Below, piece after piece: positions 8,390 through 16,866 of a stretch of 45,149 bases of DNA. The stretch spans positions 1 to 45,149 of the forward strand of contig JAPLNA010000025.1 in assembly GCA_026693065.1 (NCBI GenBank). Reading direction: 5' to 3'. Position 1 is the stretch's first letter. Every line of letters starts with the position of its first letter. This DNA is from Planctomycetota bacterium (lineage in GTDB: Bacteria > Planctomycetota > Phycisphaerae > SM23-33). The notes under the pieces are model-generated. The model was not told the origin of the DNA. It saw only the letters and a program-made list of their open reading frames with translations, and made no database searches. The position numbers were made by a program, and so were the translations under genes.

Positions 8390-9939
8390 TCAGGGGCGAA
8401 TCTGCTGCTTCAACGCCTGGCGGTCTTTCCGCACCGCGTACCGCGTCTGCAGGCTCAGCAGCGAAACGTACAGGAACCCGAACGTGAACATCGCCAGGAA
8501 CGGCGCCCACAGGATCGTTCGCCCCCCGCCGGCCACGCTGAGCACCAGGCACACCAGCATGTAGATCGCGAAGGCGATCTCCACGACGGGAACGTAGTCG
8601 AACCGTTTCTTCTTCCGGGGCAGGTGAACGTCCGGCGAGGGCACGGTCCGCGCGTCCCCGTACTTGGGCGTCCGCACGAATTCCGTCTTCTTGCCGAACA
8701 ACGCCTCGAGGATCGCCTTGGTGTTCGATACGCACAACCCCACGCCCAGGGCCATCAGCATCGGCATGAACTTGAGGATCGTCCGCCAGTCGCCGAACAA
8801 CTCGATCTGGCTGGCGGCGTAGAACAGCATCGCCGACATCGTCGCCAGGGCGAAGATCGCCACGTCGAAGACGCTCTGCCCCACCGTGCCGGGGGCGTAG
8901 GGCAGCAGGCGGGTGTACATCGCCGGCAGGATCATCGTCATCAGCATCAGCACGTAAATGTGCACGGAGAAGCCCGTCAGGTGGAAGAACGCCTCGATCT
9001 TGACCTTCAGGGGCAGCTTGGCCAGCATGACCTTCGGCAGCATCTTCAGGGCCGTCTGGGCCCCACCCTTCGTCCAGCGGAACTGCTGGGCCTTGAACGC
9101 GTGAACTGCTGGGCCTTGAAGGCGTTCATCTCCGGGGGCAACTCCGCCGGGGCCGTTACGTCAGGCAGGAACACGAACTTCCACCCCTTCATCTGCGCCC
9201 GGTACGACAGGTCCAGGTCTGCCGTCAGCGTGTCGTGGTGCCAGCCGCCGGCGTCGGCGATGGCGCTCTTGCGCCACGTGCCCGCCGTCCCGTTGAAGCT
9301 CATGAACCGGTCGCTCCGGTTCCTCGCCACGTGCTCGATCGCAAAGTGGCCGTCCAGATAAATCGCCTGCGATTGCGTCAGCAGGCTGTCGTACCGGTTG
9401 ATGTGCTCCCAGCGGGTCTGCACCACGCAGACCTTCGGGTTGGTGAAGTGGTGAATGGACCGCATCAGGATGTCCGGGGCGGGCACGAAGTCGGCGTCGA
9501 AGATCATCACGAACTCGCCCTTGGCGCTCTTGAGCCCGTTCTCCATCGCCCCGGCCTTGTAGCCCGACCGGTCCGTGCGGTGAATGTGCTCGACGTCAAA
9601 GCCGTGGGCCCGGGCCTCTTCGCACGCGGCCGCGGCGATCTGAACCGTGTCGTCCGTGCTGTCGTCCAGCACCTGGATCTGCAGTTTCTCTCGCGGGTAG
9701 TCGATCTGGCAGGCCTTCTCGATGATCCGTTTGGCCACGTACTGCTCGTTGAACATCGGCAGTTGGATCGTCACGAGGGGCAGTTGGTCGAACTTCCCGG
9801 GCGCCAGAGGGACGTTCTTGCGGTGCCGGTAGTACAGGTACACGATGATGTAGCGGTGAAGCCCGTACATCGACACCATCACCATCGCGAAGGTGTAGAC
9901 CGACATGAACATCACGTGAAAGAAGCTGGTCCAGTCCAT
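8390..9939 (-). pseudogene. Cellulose-synthase-like family 2 glycosyltransferase, broken by a 23-nt duplication
   Basis: The N-terminal part (start ATG 9939, AGGA eight bases upstream) has one membrane helix and the GT2 catalytic signatures DDSTDDT (92-98), DAD (148-150) and TADLDLSYR (239-247). It then runs into an early stop. The second ORF (8390-9043) holds the C-terminal membrane helices (for example VHIYVLMLMTMILPAMYTRLL). The two join perfectly as MNAFKAQQF-RWTKGG if one copy of a 23-nt direct repeat is removed. The break lies exactly in the QxxRW motif, so the enzyme as written is inactive. The intact form would be an inner-membrane processive glycosyltransferase making a beta-linked polysaccharide, of the cellulose or mannan synthase type; the sugar cannot be told from sequence. 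It may be a real mutation or an assembly error. Confidence 0.85.
9080..9120 (-). repeat. 23-nt tandem duplication in the glycosyltransferase gene
   Basis: GAACTGCTGGGCCTTGAA occurs at 9080-9097 and again at 9103-9120, separated by CGCGT. Removing 23 bases restores the reading frame and the QQFRW motif. Confidence 0.9.
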
Positions 9940-10669
9940 AACGTGTTCCTTCGAACAGCGGCCCATAGGCCCGGTCACCGGGCCTCACCGGAGCGCCCAA
10001 CGGCACCGGGGCATTGTACGTGCCCGCCCCCGCCCAAGTCAACCCTCCCCCTCCCGGAAAACTCCCGCGGCCGGGGGGCCGGAGGGCAGCCATCATCTTC
10101 CCCGGCCGGCCTGGACCCTTCGGTTCTCGCAGGCAACCAAAGGAGCCGGTAGTCCGCCTTCGGCGGATAGCCAGGGGGAAACGGCAACAGATCCCGAAGA
10201 ATGGTATTCCGTACGTGGCCACACGGTGGCCGCTCGCGGGGGACCCGGCGGCGGTTCCCCCTGCACCCCCTTCCCCGGCCCACACACGCCAAAACAACGG
10301 TACGCGCGATCCCCACGCGACATGTCTATCCCGTTCTTTCTTCTTGCGGGGTGTGTGGGCCGGGCAGAGGGGTTTGGGGAAAGCGTCCGCACGCTCTCCC
10401 CATGTTTCCGGTTGTTGGGGTCGCGGCCTGGCACAGAGAAACTCCGCCATGGTGCCAGACCGCAGTCCCACCGGTCGCCCTCTTCCAACAGTTTGCCCTG
10501 CTTTCGGTTACGCCGCCATCCAAATCATCCGCACTTTTTGGGAGATAACCTCCCAATCTTCACGGCTCCTCCCACTTTGTACTCGCCTCACCGCATCCGC
10601 CCCAAGAACCTGACCCCGGGATCCATCCACATCAGGCTTCCCTCGTAAGATTCGCATTCGCGGGGGGGG
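9940..10669. other. Intergenic region without a convincing gene
   Basis: About 730 bp. The ORFs in it (10014-10613 plus, 10093-10488 minus and others) are Pro/Arg/Gly-rich and overlap each other on both strands, as expected for non-coding GC-rich DNA. It holds several hairpins: TCCGCC-TTC-GGCGGA near 10160, GGCCAC-ACG-GTGGCC near 10217, and a 14-bp inverted repeat around 10274-10364. Stretches such as CCGCACTTTTTGGGAGATAACC are less GC-rich than the genes. It could hide a small RNA or the remnant of a repeat element, but I cannot support either. Confidence 0.6.
10274..10364. repeat. 14-bp perfect inverted repeat with 63-nt spacer
   Basis: CCCGGCCCACACAC at 10274-10287 is the exact reverse complement of GTGTGTGGGCCGGG at 10351-10364. 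Weaker G-rich similarity continues outward for another 15 bases or so. Confidence 0.7.
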
Positions 10670-10948
10670 TTAGGCATCGGTGGCAGCGTACTGGATTAGC
10701 CTACTACACGTCTGTTGAAGTGTTGGTTTCTCGTCCTGATGGGCCACCCATCCTTTGAGGAAGTCACGGGCCAGGAACACCTCGAGGAAGTAGTTCAACC
10801 CGAGTTCTTGAGCATCCGCCGGAAGGCCTCCTGACTCCGGTTCGCGTGCGACCACAACCACCGAGTCCTCCGTCCAAGGCGCGGCTGCATATACCGTGCT
10901 CCCAGCATCGAAGGAATCCAGGTCTCTAACCGCTTCAATCAGTTTCAT
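10670..10948 (-). CDS. Hypothetical small acidic protein, 92 aa
   Basis: Family not identified with certainty. The sequence is ordinary soluble protein with a distinctive middle, DSVVVVAREPESGGLPADA followed by LGLNYFLEVFLARDFLKGW. It resembles small uncharacterised bacterial proteins with the pattern 'PWT.DS..VVA.EP.SGG.P..A', some of which occur in accessory gene sets; this is recalled, not searched. There is no signal peptide or membrane helix. The ATG at 10948 is taken as start, with TTG at 10960 as the alternative; neither has a strong ribosome binding site. It is isolated between a gene-poor region and the cyclophilin gene. Confidence 0.55.
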   Translation of the reverse strand: MKLIEAVRDLDSFDAGSTVYAAAPWTEDSVVVVAREPESGGLPADAQELGLNYFLEVFLARDFLKGWVAHQDEKPTLQQTCSRLIQYAATDA

Positions 10949-11183
10949 TCTTGGCCCCAAATCCTTTGCCCGACTCTACCCCACATAACGGCTTCCTCGC
11001 AAGAGCATCTGGGTGGCTCGGTGGGCCGGGCTCCCGGTCAACGTCGCGCGGCCCGACGCAAGCCCGAGAACGGGCGCAATCAAGGAGCGAACCAGGATTG
11101 CCATGGATGTCAATCGGGCGTGTGATTCACGCGTGAACGTCACGATCACGGACTCGGCCCGGAAGGACATCTATGACCCCGCC

Positions 11184-11699
11184 TTACCCCACGCGGGCGA
11201 ACTTGATCGTAATGGGCGAGGTCGGGACGTCGTCGTGGCCGAAGCGGCTGGCGGTGGGGACGGAGGCGATGGCGTCGACGATGTCCAGGCCGGCCGTCAC
11301 CTTGCCGAAGACGGCGTAGCCGAAGCCGCGGGGGGTTTCGTCTTTGTGATTGAGGAAGGCGTTGTCGACGAGATTGATGAAGAACTGGGCGGTGGCTGAG
11401 TCGACGACGTTCGTTCGGGCCATCGCGAGGGTGCCGCGATCGTTGAGGGCGCCGTTGCCGGCCTCATTGCGGATGGGCTTGGTCGTGCCGGGCTTGGAGG
11501 TCATCTTCTCGTCCATCCCGCCGCCCTGGACCATGAAGCCCTTGATCACGCGGTGGAAGATCGTGCCGGCGTAGTAGCCGCTCTTGACGTAGGCCAGGAA
11601 GTTGGCGACGCTGATCGGGGCTTTGTCCGCCCAGAGTTCGACAGTGATGTCGCCCTTGGAGGTTTCCAGGATCACGACGGGGTTGGGTTGGTTGGCCAT
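11184..11699 (-). CDS. ppiB: Peptidyl-prolyl cis-trans isomerase, cyclophilin type
   Basis: A 171-aa single-domain cyclophilin that catalyses proline isomerisation during protein folding. The active-site block [14 protein letters not shown] (48-61, with the catalytic Arg, Phe and Gln), [16 protein letters not shown] (95-110) and FGKV (131-134) are intact, and the order matches cytoplasmic PpiB. No signal peptide is present, so it should be cytoplasmic. The ATG at 11699 is preferred over the longer ORF start because AGGAG lies about seven bases upstream. It follows the HIT gene by 35 bp and probably shares its transcript. Confidence 0.93.
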   Translation of the reverse strand: MANQPNPVVILETSKGDITVELWADKAPISVANFLAYVKSGYYAGTIFHRVIKGFMVQGGGMDEKMTSKPGTTKPIRNEAGNGALNDRGTLAMARTNVVDSATAQFFINLVDNAFLNHKDETPRGFGYAVFGKVTAGLDIVDAIASVPTASRFGHDDVPTSPITIKFARVG

Positions 11700-11734
11700 G
11701 GGGAAGCTCCTGGGGTTAGTGCCCGCCAAAAGGG

Positions 11735-12157
11735 CTAGCGTGAAAGTTCATCTTGGATCGCTTGGACGAGCTGCTCGGCCCGGCCGGCGGGGTACTTGCC
11801 GGCGGGCCAGTTGAAGCCGAAGGCGTCGCCCGGGTTACGGGGGATGACGTGGAAGTGCACGTGGGGCACTTCCTGGTGGGCGGCCTTGCCGTTGTTCTGG
11901 AGGACGTTGACGCCCGCACAGCCGGTGGCGGCCTGGACGGCTTTCACCAGGGCGGGCAGGTGGCGGAGCATGGCAGCGGCCTGGTCGGCGGACAGTTGGT
12001 CGAGAGTCTGGGCGTGGGCCTTGGGGATCAGCAGCACGTGCCCCTCGGCCAGCGGGGCGATGTCAAGGAAGGCCAGGCAGGCGTCATCGTCCAGCACCTT
12101 CATCGCGGGGATTTCGCCGCGGGCGATACGGCAGAAGATGCAGTCGGTCGGGGGCAT
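11735..12157 (-). CDS. HIT family nucleotide-binding hydrolase
   Basis: A 140-aa histidine-triad protein. The triad [10 protein letters not shown] (H99, H101, H103) is intact, as is the N-terminal [10 protein letters not shown] and the substrate loop [10 protein letters not shown]. Members of this branch (HinT-like) hydrolyse nucleoside phosphoramidates or related mononucleotides in the cytoplasm. It starts 8 bp after the rplQ stop, so it is probably the distal part of the alpha operon in this organism. Confidence 0.93.
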   Translation of the reverse strand: MPPTDCIFCRIARGEIPAMKVLDDDACLAFLDIAPLAEGHVLLIPKAHAQTLDQLSADQAAAMLRHLPALVKAVQAATGCAGVNVLQNNGKAAHQEVPHVHFHVIPRNPGDAFGFNWPAGKYPAGRAEQLVQAIQDELSR

Positions 12158-12165
12158 GGGGGCTA

Positions 12166-12717
12166 CTAGGCCTGGGCTTCCCCGCCGGCGTCGGCGGGCT
12201 TTTCAGCCTGGGCCTGGGCGTCGGCGGCCGAGTCGATGGCTTCGCGGCGCTTGGCGGTGCGGCGGCGACGGCGGCTGGTGGTGCCCTTGGCGTCGGCGTC
12301 GGCGCGGGTTTCTTCGACCAGTTGCAGGATCACCTGTTTGCCGGCGTCGCCGATGCGGCGTTCGGCCAGGCGGATGATGCGGGTGTACCCGCCCGGGCGG
12401 GTGGCGTAGCGGGGGGCGATTTCATCGAAGAGCTTCTGGACCACGGTCTTGTCGGCCAATTCGGTGTCGGTCTTGGCCTCGTTGAGGGTGTAGATGTCGC
12501 GGTCGCGCATCTTGGAGAGGATCAGCCTCCGGGCGGCGAGGGTGCCCTTTTTGGCCAGCGTGATGAGCTTCTCGACGAACGGGCGAAGCTCCTTGGCCTT
12601 GGCCTCGGTGGTGCGAATGGCGCCGTGCTCGAAGAGGGCGGCGGCCATATTCATCCGCAGGGCTTTGCGGTGGCTGGTGTTGCGGCTCAGTTGTCTTCCG
12701 GCTACGCGATGACGCAT
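12166..12717 (-). CDS. rplQ: Large-subunit ribosomal protein L17
   Basis: The N-terminal 115 residues are a normal L17 (MRHRVAGRQLSRNTSHRKAL, then ILSKMRDRDIYTLN and GGYTRIIRL). L17 sits near the exit tunnel of the 50S subunit. At 183 aa it is about 60 longer than usual; the extra C-terminus is basic and then Ala/Glu-rich (TSRRRRRTAKRREAIDSAAD) and probably disordered. It is the last ribosomal gene of the alpha cluster, after rpoA. Confidence 0.98.
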   Translation of the reverse strand: MRHRVAGRQLSRNTSHRKALRMNMAAALFEHGAIRTTEAKAKELRPFVEKLITLAKKGTLAARRLILSKMRDRDIYTLNEAKTDTELADKTVVQKLFDEIAPRYATRPGGYTRIIRLAERRIGDAGKQVILQLVEETRADADAKGTTSRRRRRTAKRREAIDSAADAQAQAEKPADAGGEAQA

Positions 12718-12783
12718 GGCAATACCTTCTTCGTGGTCTTCTTTCAGGTCCCGCGGCCAGAATGCCCGGCGCGGGAGAGTACG

Positions 12784-13830
12784 TTAGTCTTTCGCCGGCT
12801 CGGCGGCCTCGGGCACCTTCACGTCCATGCCCAGGGTCATGCCGATGTCTTCCAGCTTCCGCTTGACCTCGCGGAGGCTGGTCTTGCCGAAGCTGCGGAT
12901 CTTGAGCAGTTCGGCCTCGGAGAGGCTCACCAGTTGCCCGACGGTTTCGATCCGGGCGGCTTCCAGGCAGTTGCTCGACCGGACGGACAGTTCCAGCTCG
13001 TGGACCGGCATGGAGAGTTTCTTCTGGAGTTCCAGGTCCACTATGGAGAGTTTCTTCTGCAGTTCCAGGTCCACTTCCTGCTGGCGGTCGGAGACGCCGG
13101 CCTCGATCACCTGCTCGCCGACCTCGAAGTACTGCACGAACGGGTTGAGGTGCTTGCGGAGGATCTTGGCGGCCTCGACCATCGCCATTTCGGGGGTGAT
13201 GGTGCCGTTGGTCCAGATTTCCATGACGAGGCGGTCGAAGTTGGTTCGCTGCCCGACGCGGGTGTCCTCGGTGTGGTAGCGAACGCGGGTGACGGGGCTG
13301 AAGGCCGCGTCCACGAAGATCCGCCCGTGCTCCTGGTCGGCCTCGTCGTCGATCATGTCTTCGGCGGGCAGGTAGCCTCGCCCGGTCTGGACGACCATTT
13401 CCATGTCGAACGGGGCATTGTCCGTCAGGGTGGCCAGGACCATGTCGCCGTTGATGATCTCGATGCTCGGATCGACCTCGATCATGTCGGCGGTGACGGG
13501 GCCCTTGACCTCGCTGTGAACTCGCATCAGCCGCGTGCCGGGCTGATGGGCCTTGAGCACGAGACTCTTGACGTTCAGAACGATGTCGGTCACGTCTTCC
13601 ATCACGCCGGGGATGGCCGTGAATTCATGATCGGCCTTGCCGATCCGAATGCTGGTAACGGCCGCCCCTTCGAGGCTGCTGAGCAGAATGCGCCGAAGGG
13701 AGTTGCCGACCGTCGTGCCGAACCCGCGTTCGAAGGGCTCGACGACGAAGCGCCCGTATCGGGGCGTAGACACGGCCTGATCGTTCACCACTCTCGTGGG
13801 CAGTTCCAGACCTCGCCACCTGACTCGCAT
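12784..13830 (-). CDS. rpoA: DNA-directed RNA polymerase subunit alpha, with duplicated linker
   Basis: A 348-aa alpha subunit. The N-terminal domain (about 1-235) has the dimerisation and beta-contact regions (GFGTTVGNSLRRILLSSLEG, 36-55). The C-terminal domain (about 276-348) has the helix-hairpin-helix that binds UP elements and activators (LLKIRSFGKTSLREVKRKL). The linker between them holds an 11-residue direct repeat, VDLELQKKLSI (253-263) and VDLELQKKLSM (264-274), encoded by a 33-nt tandem duplication with one mismatch. The reading frame is kept, so the effect would be a longer, probably helical linker. It lies between rpsD and rplQ, as in most bacteria. Confidence 0.98.
   Translation of the reverse strand: MRVRWRGLELPTRVVNDQAVSTPRYGRFVVEPFERGFGTTVGNSLRRILLSSLEGAAVTSIRIGKADHEFTAIPGVMEDVTDIVLNVKSLVLKAHQPGTRLMRVHSEVKGPVTADMIEVDPSIEIINGDMVLATLTDNAPFDMEMVVQTGRGYLPAEDMIDDEADQEHGRIFVDAAFSPVTRVRYHTEDTRVGQRTNFDRLVMEIWTNGTITPEMAMVEAAKILRKHLNPFVQYFEVGEQVIEAGVSDRQQEVDLELQKKLSIVDLELQKKLSMPVHELELSVRSSNCLEAARIETVGQLVSLSEAELLKIRSFGKTSLREVKRKLEDIGMTLGMDVKVPEAAEPAKD
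13010..13075 (-). repeat. 33-nt in-frame tandem duplication in rpoA
   Basis: Copies at 13010-13042 and 13043-13075 are identical except for one G/C difference (TTCTGGAG versus TTCTGCAG). They encode the 11-aa repeat in the alpha interdomain linker. Confidence 0.95.
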
Positions 13831-13891
13831 TCGGAATACCTCCGTCCTTTCGGACCGAAAAAGGTAATGTTCTCTGTTTGGTTTTTCGTCG

Positions 13892-14435
13892 TTACCGGCT
13901 GCAAAACTCGACGATGAGCTGGTCTTCCACGGGGATCATCACGTCGTCACGCGTGGGCGTGGCGATGACGTCGGCGGCCAGGGCCGTCTGGTCCAGCTTC
14001 AGCCAGTTCTGCACGTGGGGCTCGCCCAGTTCCTCGATAGAAGCCCGGACGAGCTTCTTCGAGGGCTCGGCGTCCTTGATCGTGATGCGGTCGCCGACGC
14101 GGGCCATGTAGCTGGCCACGTCAACCCGACGCCCATTGACGTGCACGTGTCCGTGCGAGAGCGCCGGTATGGCCCTTCAAGCGTTCGGCGGCGTGGAAGT
14201 AGTTCATGAACTGCTTTTCAAACACGCCGTAGTATCGCTTGACCTTCTGCTTTTCGCGCTGGCGTACCGAATACTCGGTGCCGCGGCCGCGACGGAAGCT
14301 CTTGGGCCCGGGCGGGGCATTCCTGCCCTGCTTTTCCATGGCGCACTTGGCGCTCTCGCACCGAGCGCCCTTGAGCATCAGCTTGATGCCTTCGCGCCGG
14401 CAGAGTCTGCATTTTGGTCCGATGTAACGTCCCAT
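13892..14435 (-). pseudogene. rpsD: Small-subunit ribosomal protein S4, internally deleted and frameshifted
   Basis: The 5' ORF (14121-14435) encodes a normal S4 N-terminus with a zinc site (CRLC, then CESAKC) and continues to AAERLKGHTG (residue 91). The frame then changes, and SHGHVHVNGRRVDVASYMARVGD, ending IVEFCSR, is read in a second frame from near 14155 to 13892. The roughly 29 residues that normally lie between TG and SHGH (the LLERRLDNVVYR helices of the S4 domain) are missing. The gap is not a multiple of three. As written, no functional S4 can be made, although S4 is normally essential for 30S assembly. Either the assembly lost about 85-90 bases here or an intact copy exists elsewhere. 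The flanking genes rpsK and rpoA are in the usual order. Confidence 0.9.
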
Positions 14436-14465
14436 GTGTGGTTATGCTCCTGGTAGCTCCGGATC

Positions 14466-14849
14466 TCAAACGCGCCGCCGCTTGCGCGGGCGGCACCCGT
14501 TGTGCGGAATCGGGGTGACGTCTTCGATCGAGATGATCTTCAGTCCTGAGGCCTGCAAGGCCGTGATCGCGCTCTCGCGTCCGGAGCCGGGGCCCTTGAC
14601 GCGGACCTCGACCTCGGCCATGCCCATCTTCCGGACGTCCCGCGCGGCGTCCTGCGCCGCCCGGGTCGCCGCGAACGGCGTGCTCTTGCGCGAGCCCTTG
14701 AAGCCGACCGTACCGGCCGACTTGGTGCACAGAACCTCGCCGTTCATGTCGCTGATGCATACCAGCGTGTTGTTGAACGTCGCCTTGATATGGACGATAC
14801 CCTTGGCGATGTTCCGCCGGATCTTCTTGGTTTTTCGTGCCTGCGCCAT
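14466..14849 (-). CDS. rpsK: Small-subunit ribosomal protein S11
   Basis: A 127-aa S11 of normal length. Signatures are [20 protein letters not shown] and the C-terminal [19 protein letters not shown]11 forms part of the 30S platform around the E-site mRNA. It starts 3 bp after rpsM, so the two are translationally coupled. Confidence 0.99.
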   Translation of the reverse strand: MAQARKTKKIRRNIAKGIVHIKATFNNTLVCISDMNGEVLCTKSAGTVGFKGSRKSTPFAATRAAQDAARDVRKMGMAEVEVRVKGPGSGRESAITALQASGLKIISIEDVTPIPHNGCRPRKRRRV

Positions 14850-14852
14850 GGC

Positions 14853-15236
14853 TTACCGCAGCTCCTTGACGGATTTCTTTCCTGCGACCGTCTTGCGCGG
14901 GCCCTTCCGGGTCCGGGCGTTGGTCTTGGTACGCTGTCCGCGGACGGGCAGCCCACGCCGGTGCCTCATCCCCCGGTAGCAGCCGATCTCGCGCAGCCGC
15001 GAGATGTTCTGCTGCGTCTGACGCCGCAAGGCGCCTTCAATGACGTAGTCCCGCTCCAGGATCGTGTTGATCTTGCCGAGCTGGTCTTCCATCAGTTCCT
15101 TCGCCCGAGTCTTCGGATCGATTCCGACCTTCTCGCAGATCTCCAGCGCGAACGCCGGGCCGATCCCGAAAATGTACTGCAACGAGATCACCGTCTGCTT
15201 GTCGTTGGGAATGTCGACACCTGCCACACGCGGCAT
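14853..15236 (-). CDS. rpsM: Small-subunit ribosomal protein S13
   Basis: A 127-aa S13 beginning [20 protein letters not shown]. It has the conserved [20 protein letters not shown] block and a basic tail that reaches the P-site tRNA. S13 sits in the 30S head and bridges to L5. Length is normal. It follows rpmJ by 22 bp at the head of the alpha cluster. Confidence 0.99.
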   Translation of the reverse strand: MPRVAGVDIPNDKQTVISLQYIFGIGPAFALEICEKVGIDPKTRAKELMEDQLGKINTILERDYVIEGALRRQTQQNISRLREIGCYRGMRHRRGLPVRGQRTKTNARTRKGPRKTVAGKKSVKELR

Positions 15237-15258
15237 ACGTTTGCTCCTTACGCGGGCC

Positions 15259-15372
15259 TCAGCCCTGGCGCTGCTTGTGCTTGGGATTCGTGCAGATCAC
15301 GCGCACGATACCTCGGCGCCGAATGACCTTGCAATGCTCGCATACTCTGCGAACCGACGAGCGTACTTTCAT
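15259..15372 (-). CDS. rpmJ: Large-subunit ribosomal protein L36
   Basis: This 37-aa gene is too short for the ORF track. It begins [19 protein letters not shown] and ends [11 protein letters not shown]. The zinc ligands (CEHC, then C and H in CTNPKH) are all present, so this is the zinc-binding form. It lies between map and rpsM. In many bacteria infA would sit just upstream, but only 47 bp separate it from map. Confidence 0.97.
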   Translation of the reverse strand: MKVRSSVRRVCEHCKVIRRRGIVRVICTNPKHKQRQG

Positions 15373-15419
15373 CGCATTCACCTGCCGCGCCCGGCGCCAA
15401 AAGGCCCGGGACGCTGTAC

Positions 15420-16196
15420 CTAGTCCGTCAAAACCGACACGCCGTCTTCCGTAATCGCCAGCGTGTGCTCAAAGTGAGCCGACGGCTTTCCGTCTCGCGT
15501 CACTACCGTCCAGCCGTCGGCCAGACATCTCGTCTCGGCCGTGCCCAGGTTCACCATGGGCTCGACCGCCAGGACCAGCCCCGGCTCCAGCCGGATGTCG
15601 CGAACCAGCAACTCCCGCGACACGAAGTTGGGCACCTTCGGGTCCTCGTGCATCTCCTGCCCGATCCCGTGCCCGACGTACTGCCGGACAATCCGGAATC
15701 CTTCCGACTCGATGTAGTCCTGCGTCACCCGGACCACTTCCGACCAGAACCGTCCGGGCCGCAGCATCGAGATCGTCATCGCCAGGGCGTTCCGCGTCAC
15801 CTCGACCAGCCGCCGCGTCGCCGCCGGCACCGTGCCGACCACGAACGTCTGCGCGGCGTCGGCACACCAGCCGTCCCGCTGCACGCCGAAGTCGATGCTC
15901 ACGATCTGACCTTCGGCGATCACGCGGCGGCGCGAGGGTATCCCATGCACCACCTCCTGGTCGATGGAGGCGCAGATACTGCCGGGAAACGGCCCGGCCC
16001 CGTCGCGCCCGGGGTAGTTCTTGAACAGACACGTCCCGCCGGCTTCCAGGCAGATTCGTTCCGCTTGGCGATCCAGTTCTTCAGTTGTCAGGCCCGGGGC
16101 GATCATCTCGCCCAGGCTCGTCAATACCTGCCGGACGATTCGTCCGGCTTTTCGCATCCGCTCGATCTGCTCGGGTGTCTTGAGCCGAATCGCCAC
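15420..16196 (-). CDS. map: Methionine aminopeptidase, type I
   Basis: A 258-aa enzyme that removes the initiator Met from nascent proteins. The five metal ligands are visible: two Asp in [18 protein letters not shown], His in [14 protein letters not shown], Glu in AVEPMVNLG and Glu in the C-terminal region. [12 protein letters not shown] near the end is typical. Length is normal for type I without an N-terminal extension. It follows adk by 19 bp, the usual secY-adk-map order. Confidence 0.98.
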   Translation of the reverse strand: MAIRLKTPEQIERMRKAGRIVRQVLTSLGEMIAPGLTTEELDRQAERICLEAGGTCLFKNYPGRDGAGPFPGSICASIDQEVVHGIPSRRRVIAEGQIVSIDFGVQRDGWCADAAQTFVVGTVPAATRRLVEVTRNALAMTISMLRPGRFWSEVVRVTQDYIESEGFRIVRQYVGHGIGQEMHEDPKVPNFVSRELLVRDIRLEPGLVLAVEPMVNLGTAETRCLADGWTVVTRDGKPSAHFEHTLAITEDGVSVLTD

Positions 16197-16215
16197 GGGG
16201 TTCCGCCGCGGCCTG

Positions 16216-16866
16216 TCACGCGCCCTTCAGGGCGCGCATCAGGTCCGCCGTCACTGCATCCGGCGCCTTCGCGCCGTCGACTTCGATCATACGCACACGC
16301 CCGCACGCGCGGTAGTACGCAATCACCGGTTCGGTCTGGCGGTTGTACGCCGTCAGACGGTCCCGGACGACCTTTTCCGTATCATCCGCCCGCTGCGACA
16401 GGGCCGACCCGCACGCGTCGCACACCCCCGCCTTCTTGGGCGGCAGGAACTTCCCGTGGTACGCCTGGCCGCACGAGCACACTCGCCGGCCCGTGATGCG
16501 TTCCACGATCGCCTCGGACGGGGCGGTGATCACCACGACCGCGTCCAGCGGCGCCTTCGCGGCGACCAGTTGCTTGTCCAACGCCTGGGCCTGGGCGGTC
16601 GTTCGGGGAAAGCCGTCGAGCATCAGCCCGGCCTGGGAGTTGGCGCGGGTGATGGCGTCGGCCATCATCGAGACGACCACTTCGTCGGGCACGAGCGCCC
16701 CGGCGTCCATGTACTCGGCGAGTTTCTTCCCGCGGGCGGACCCGGAGGCCTTTTCCGCGCGAAAGATGTCGCCGCTGGACAGGTGCGTCATGCCAAAGGC
16801 CTCGACGAGGCGTTTGGCCTGCGTGCCCTTTCCGGCGCCGGGGGGTCCCATCAGGACGATCCTCAT
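16216..16866 (-). CDS. adk: Adenylate kinase
   Basis: A 216-aa long-form adenylate kinase (AMP + ATP to 2 ADP). The P-loop GPPGAGKGTQAKRL (about 8-21) and the motif LDGFPRTTAQAQAL are intact. The LID carries a zinc-type Cys cluster (RRVCSCGQAYHGKF, then GVCDACG). The first knuckle reads C-S-C rather than the common CxxC, so metal binding may be altered. Its ATG overlaps the secY stop codon (ATGA), giving translational coupling. Confidence 0.98.
   Translation of the reverse strand: MRIVLMGPPGAGKGTQAKRLVEAFGMTHLSSGDIFRAEKASGSARGKKLAEYMDAGALVPDEVVVSMMADAITRANSQAGLMLDGFPRTTAQAQALDKQLVAAKAPLDAVVVITAPSEAIVERITGRRVCSCGQAYHGKFLPPKKAGVCDACGSALSQRADDTEKVVRDRLTAYNRQTEPVIAYYRACGRVRMIEVDGAKAPDAVTADLMRALKGA

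Noticed and set aside
10014-10613. 199-aa plus-strand ORF in the gene-free region
   Set aside because: It has low-complexity Pro/Arg content, overlaps several equal-sized ORFs on both strands and has no ribosome binding site.
11126-11137. Perfect palindrome TTCACGCGTGAA downstream of ppiB
   Set aside because: A single 12-bp palindrome without a nearby promoter or second copy is not enough to call an operator.
10976-11170. 64-aa minus-strand ORF after ppiB
   Set aside because: There is no ribosome binding site and no recognisable protein, and the alternative frames are equally open; not enough to call a gene.
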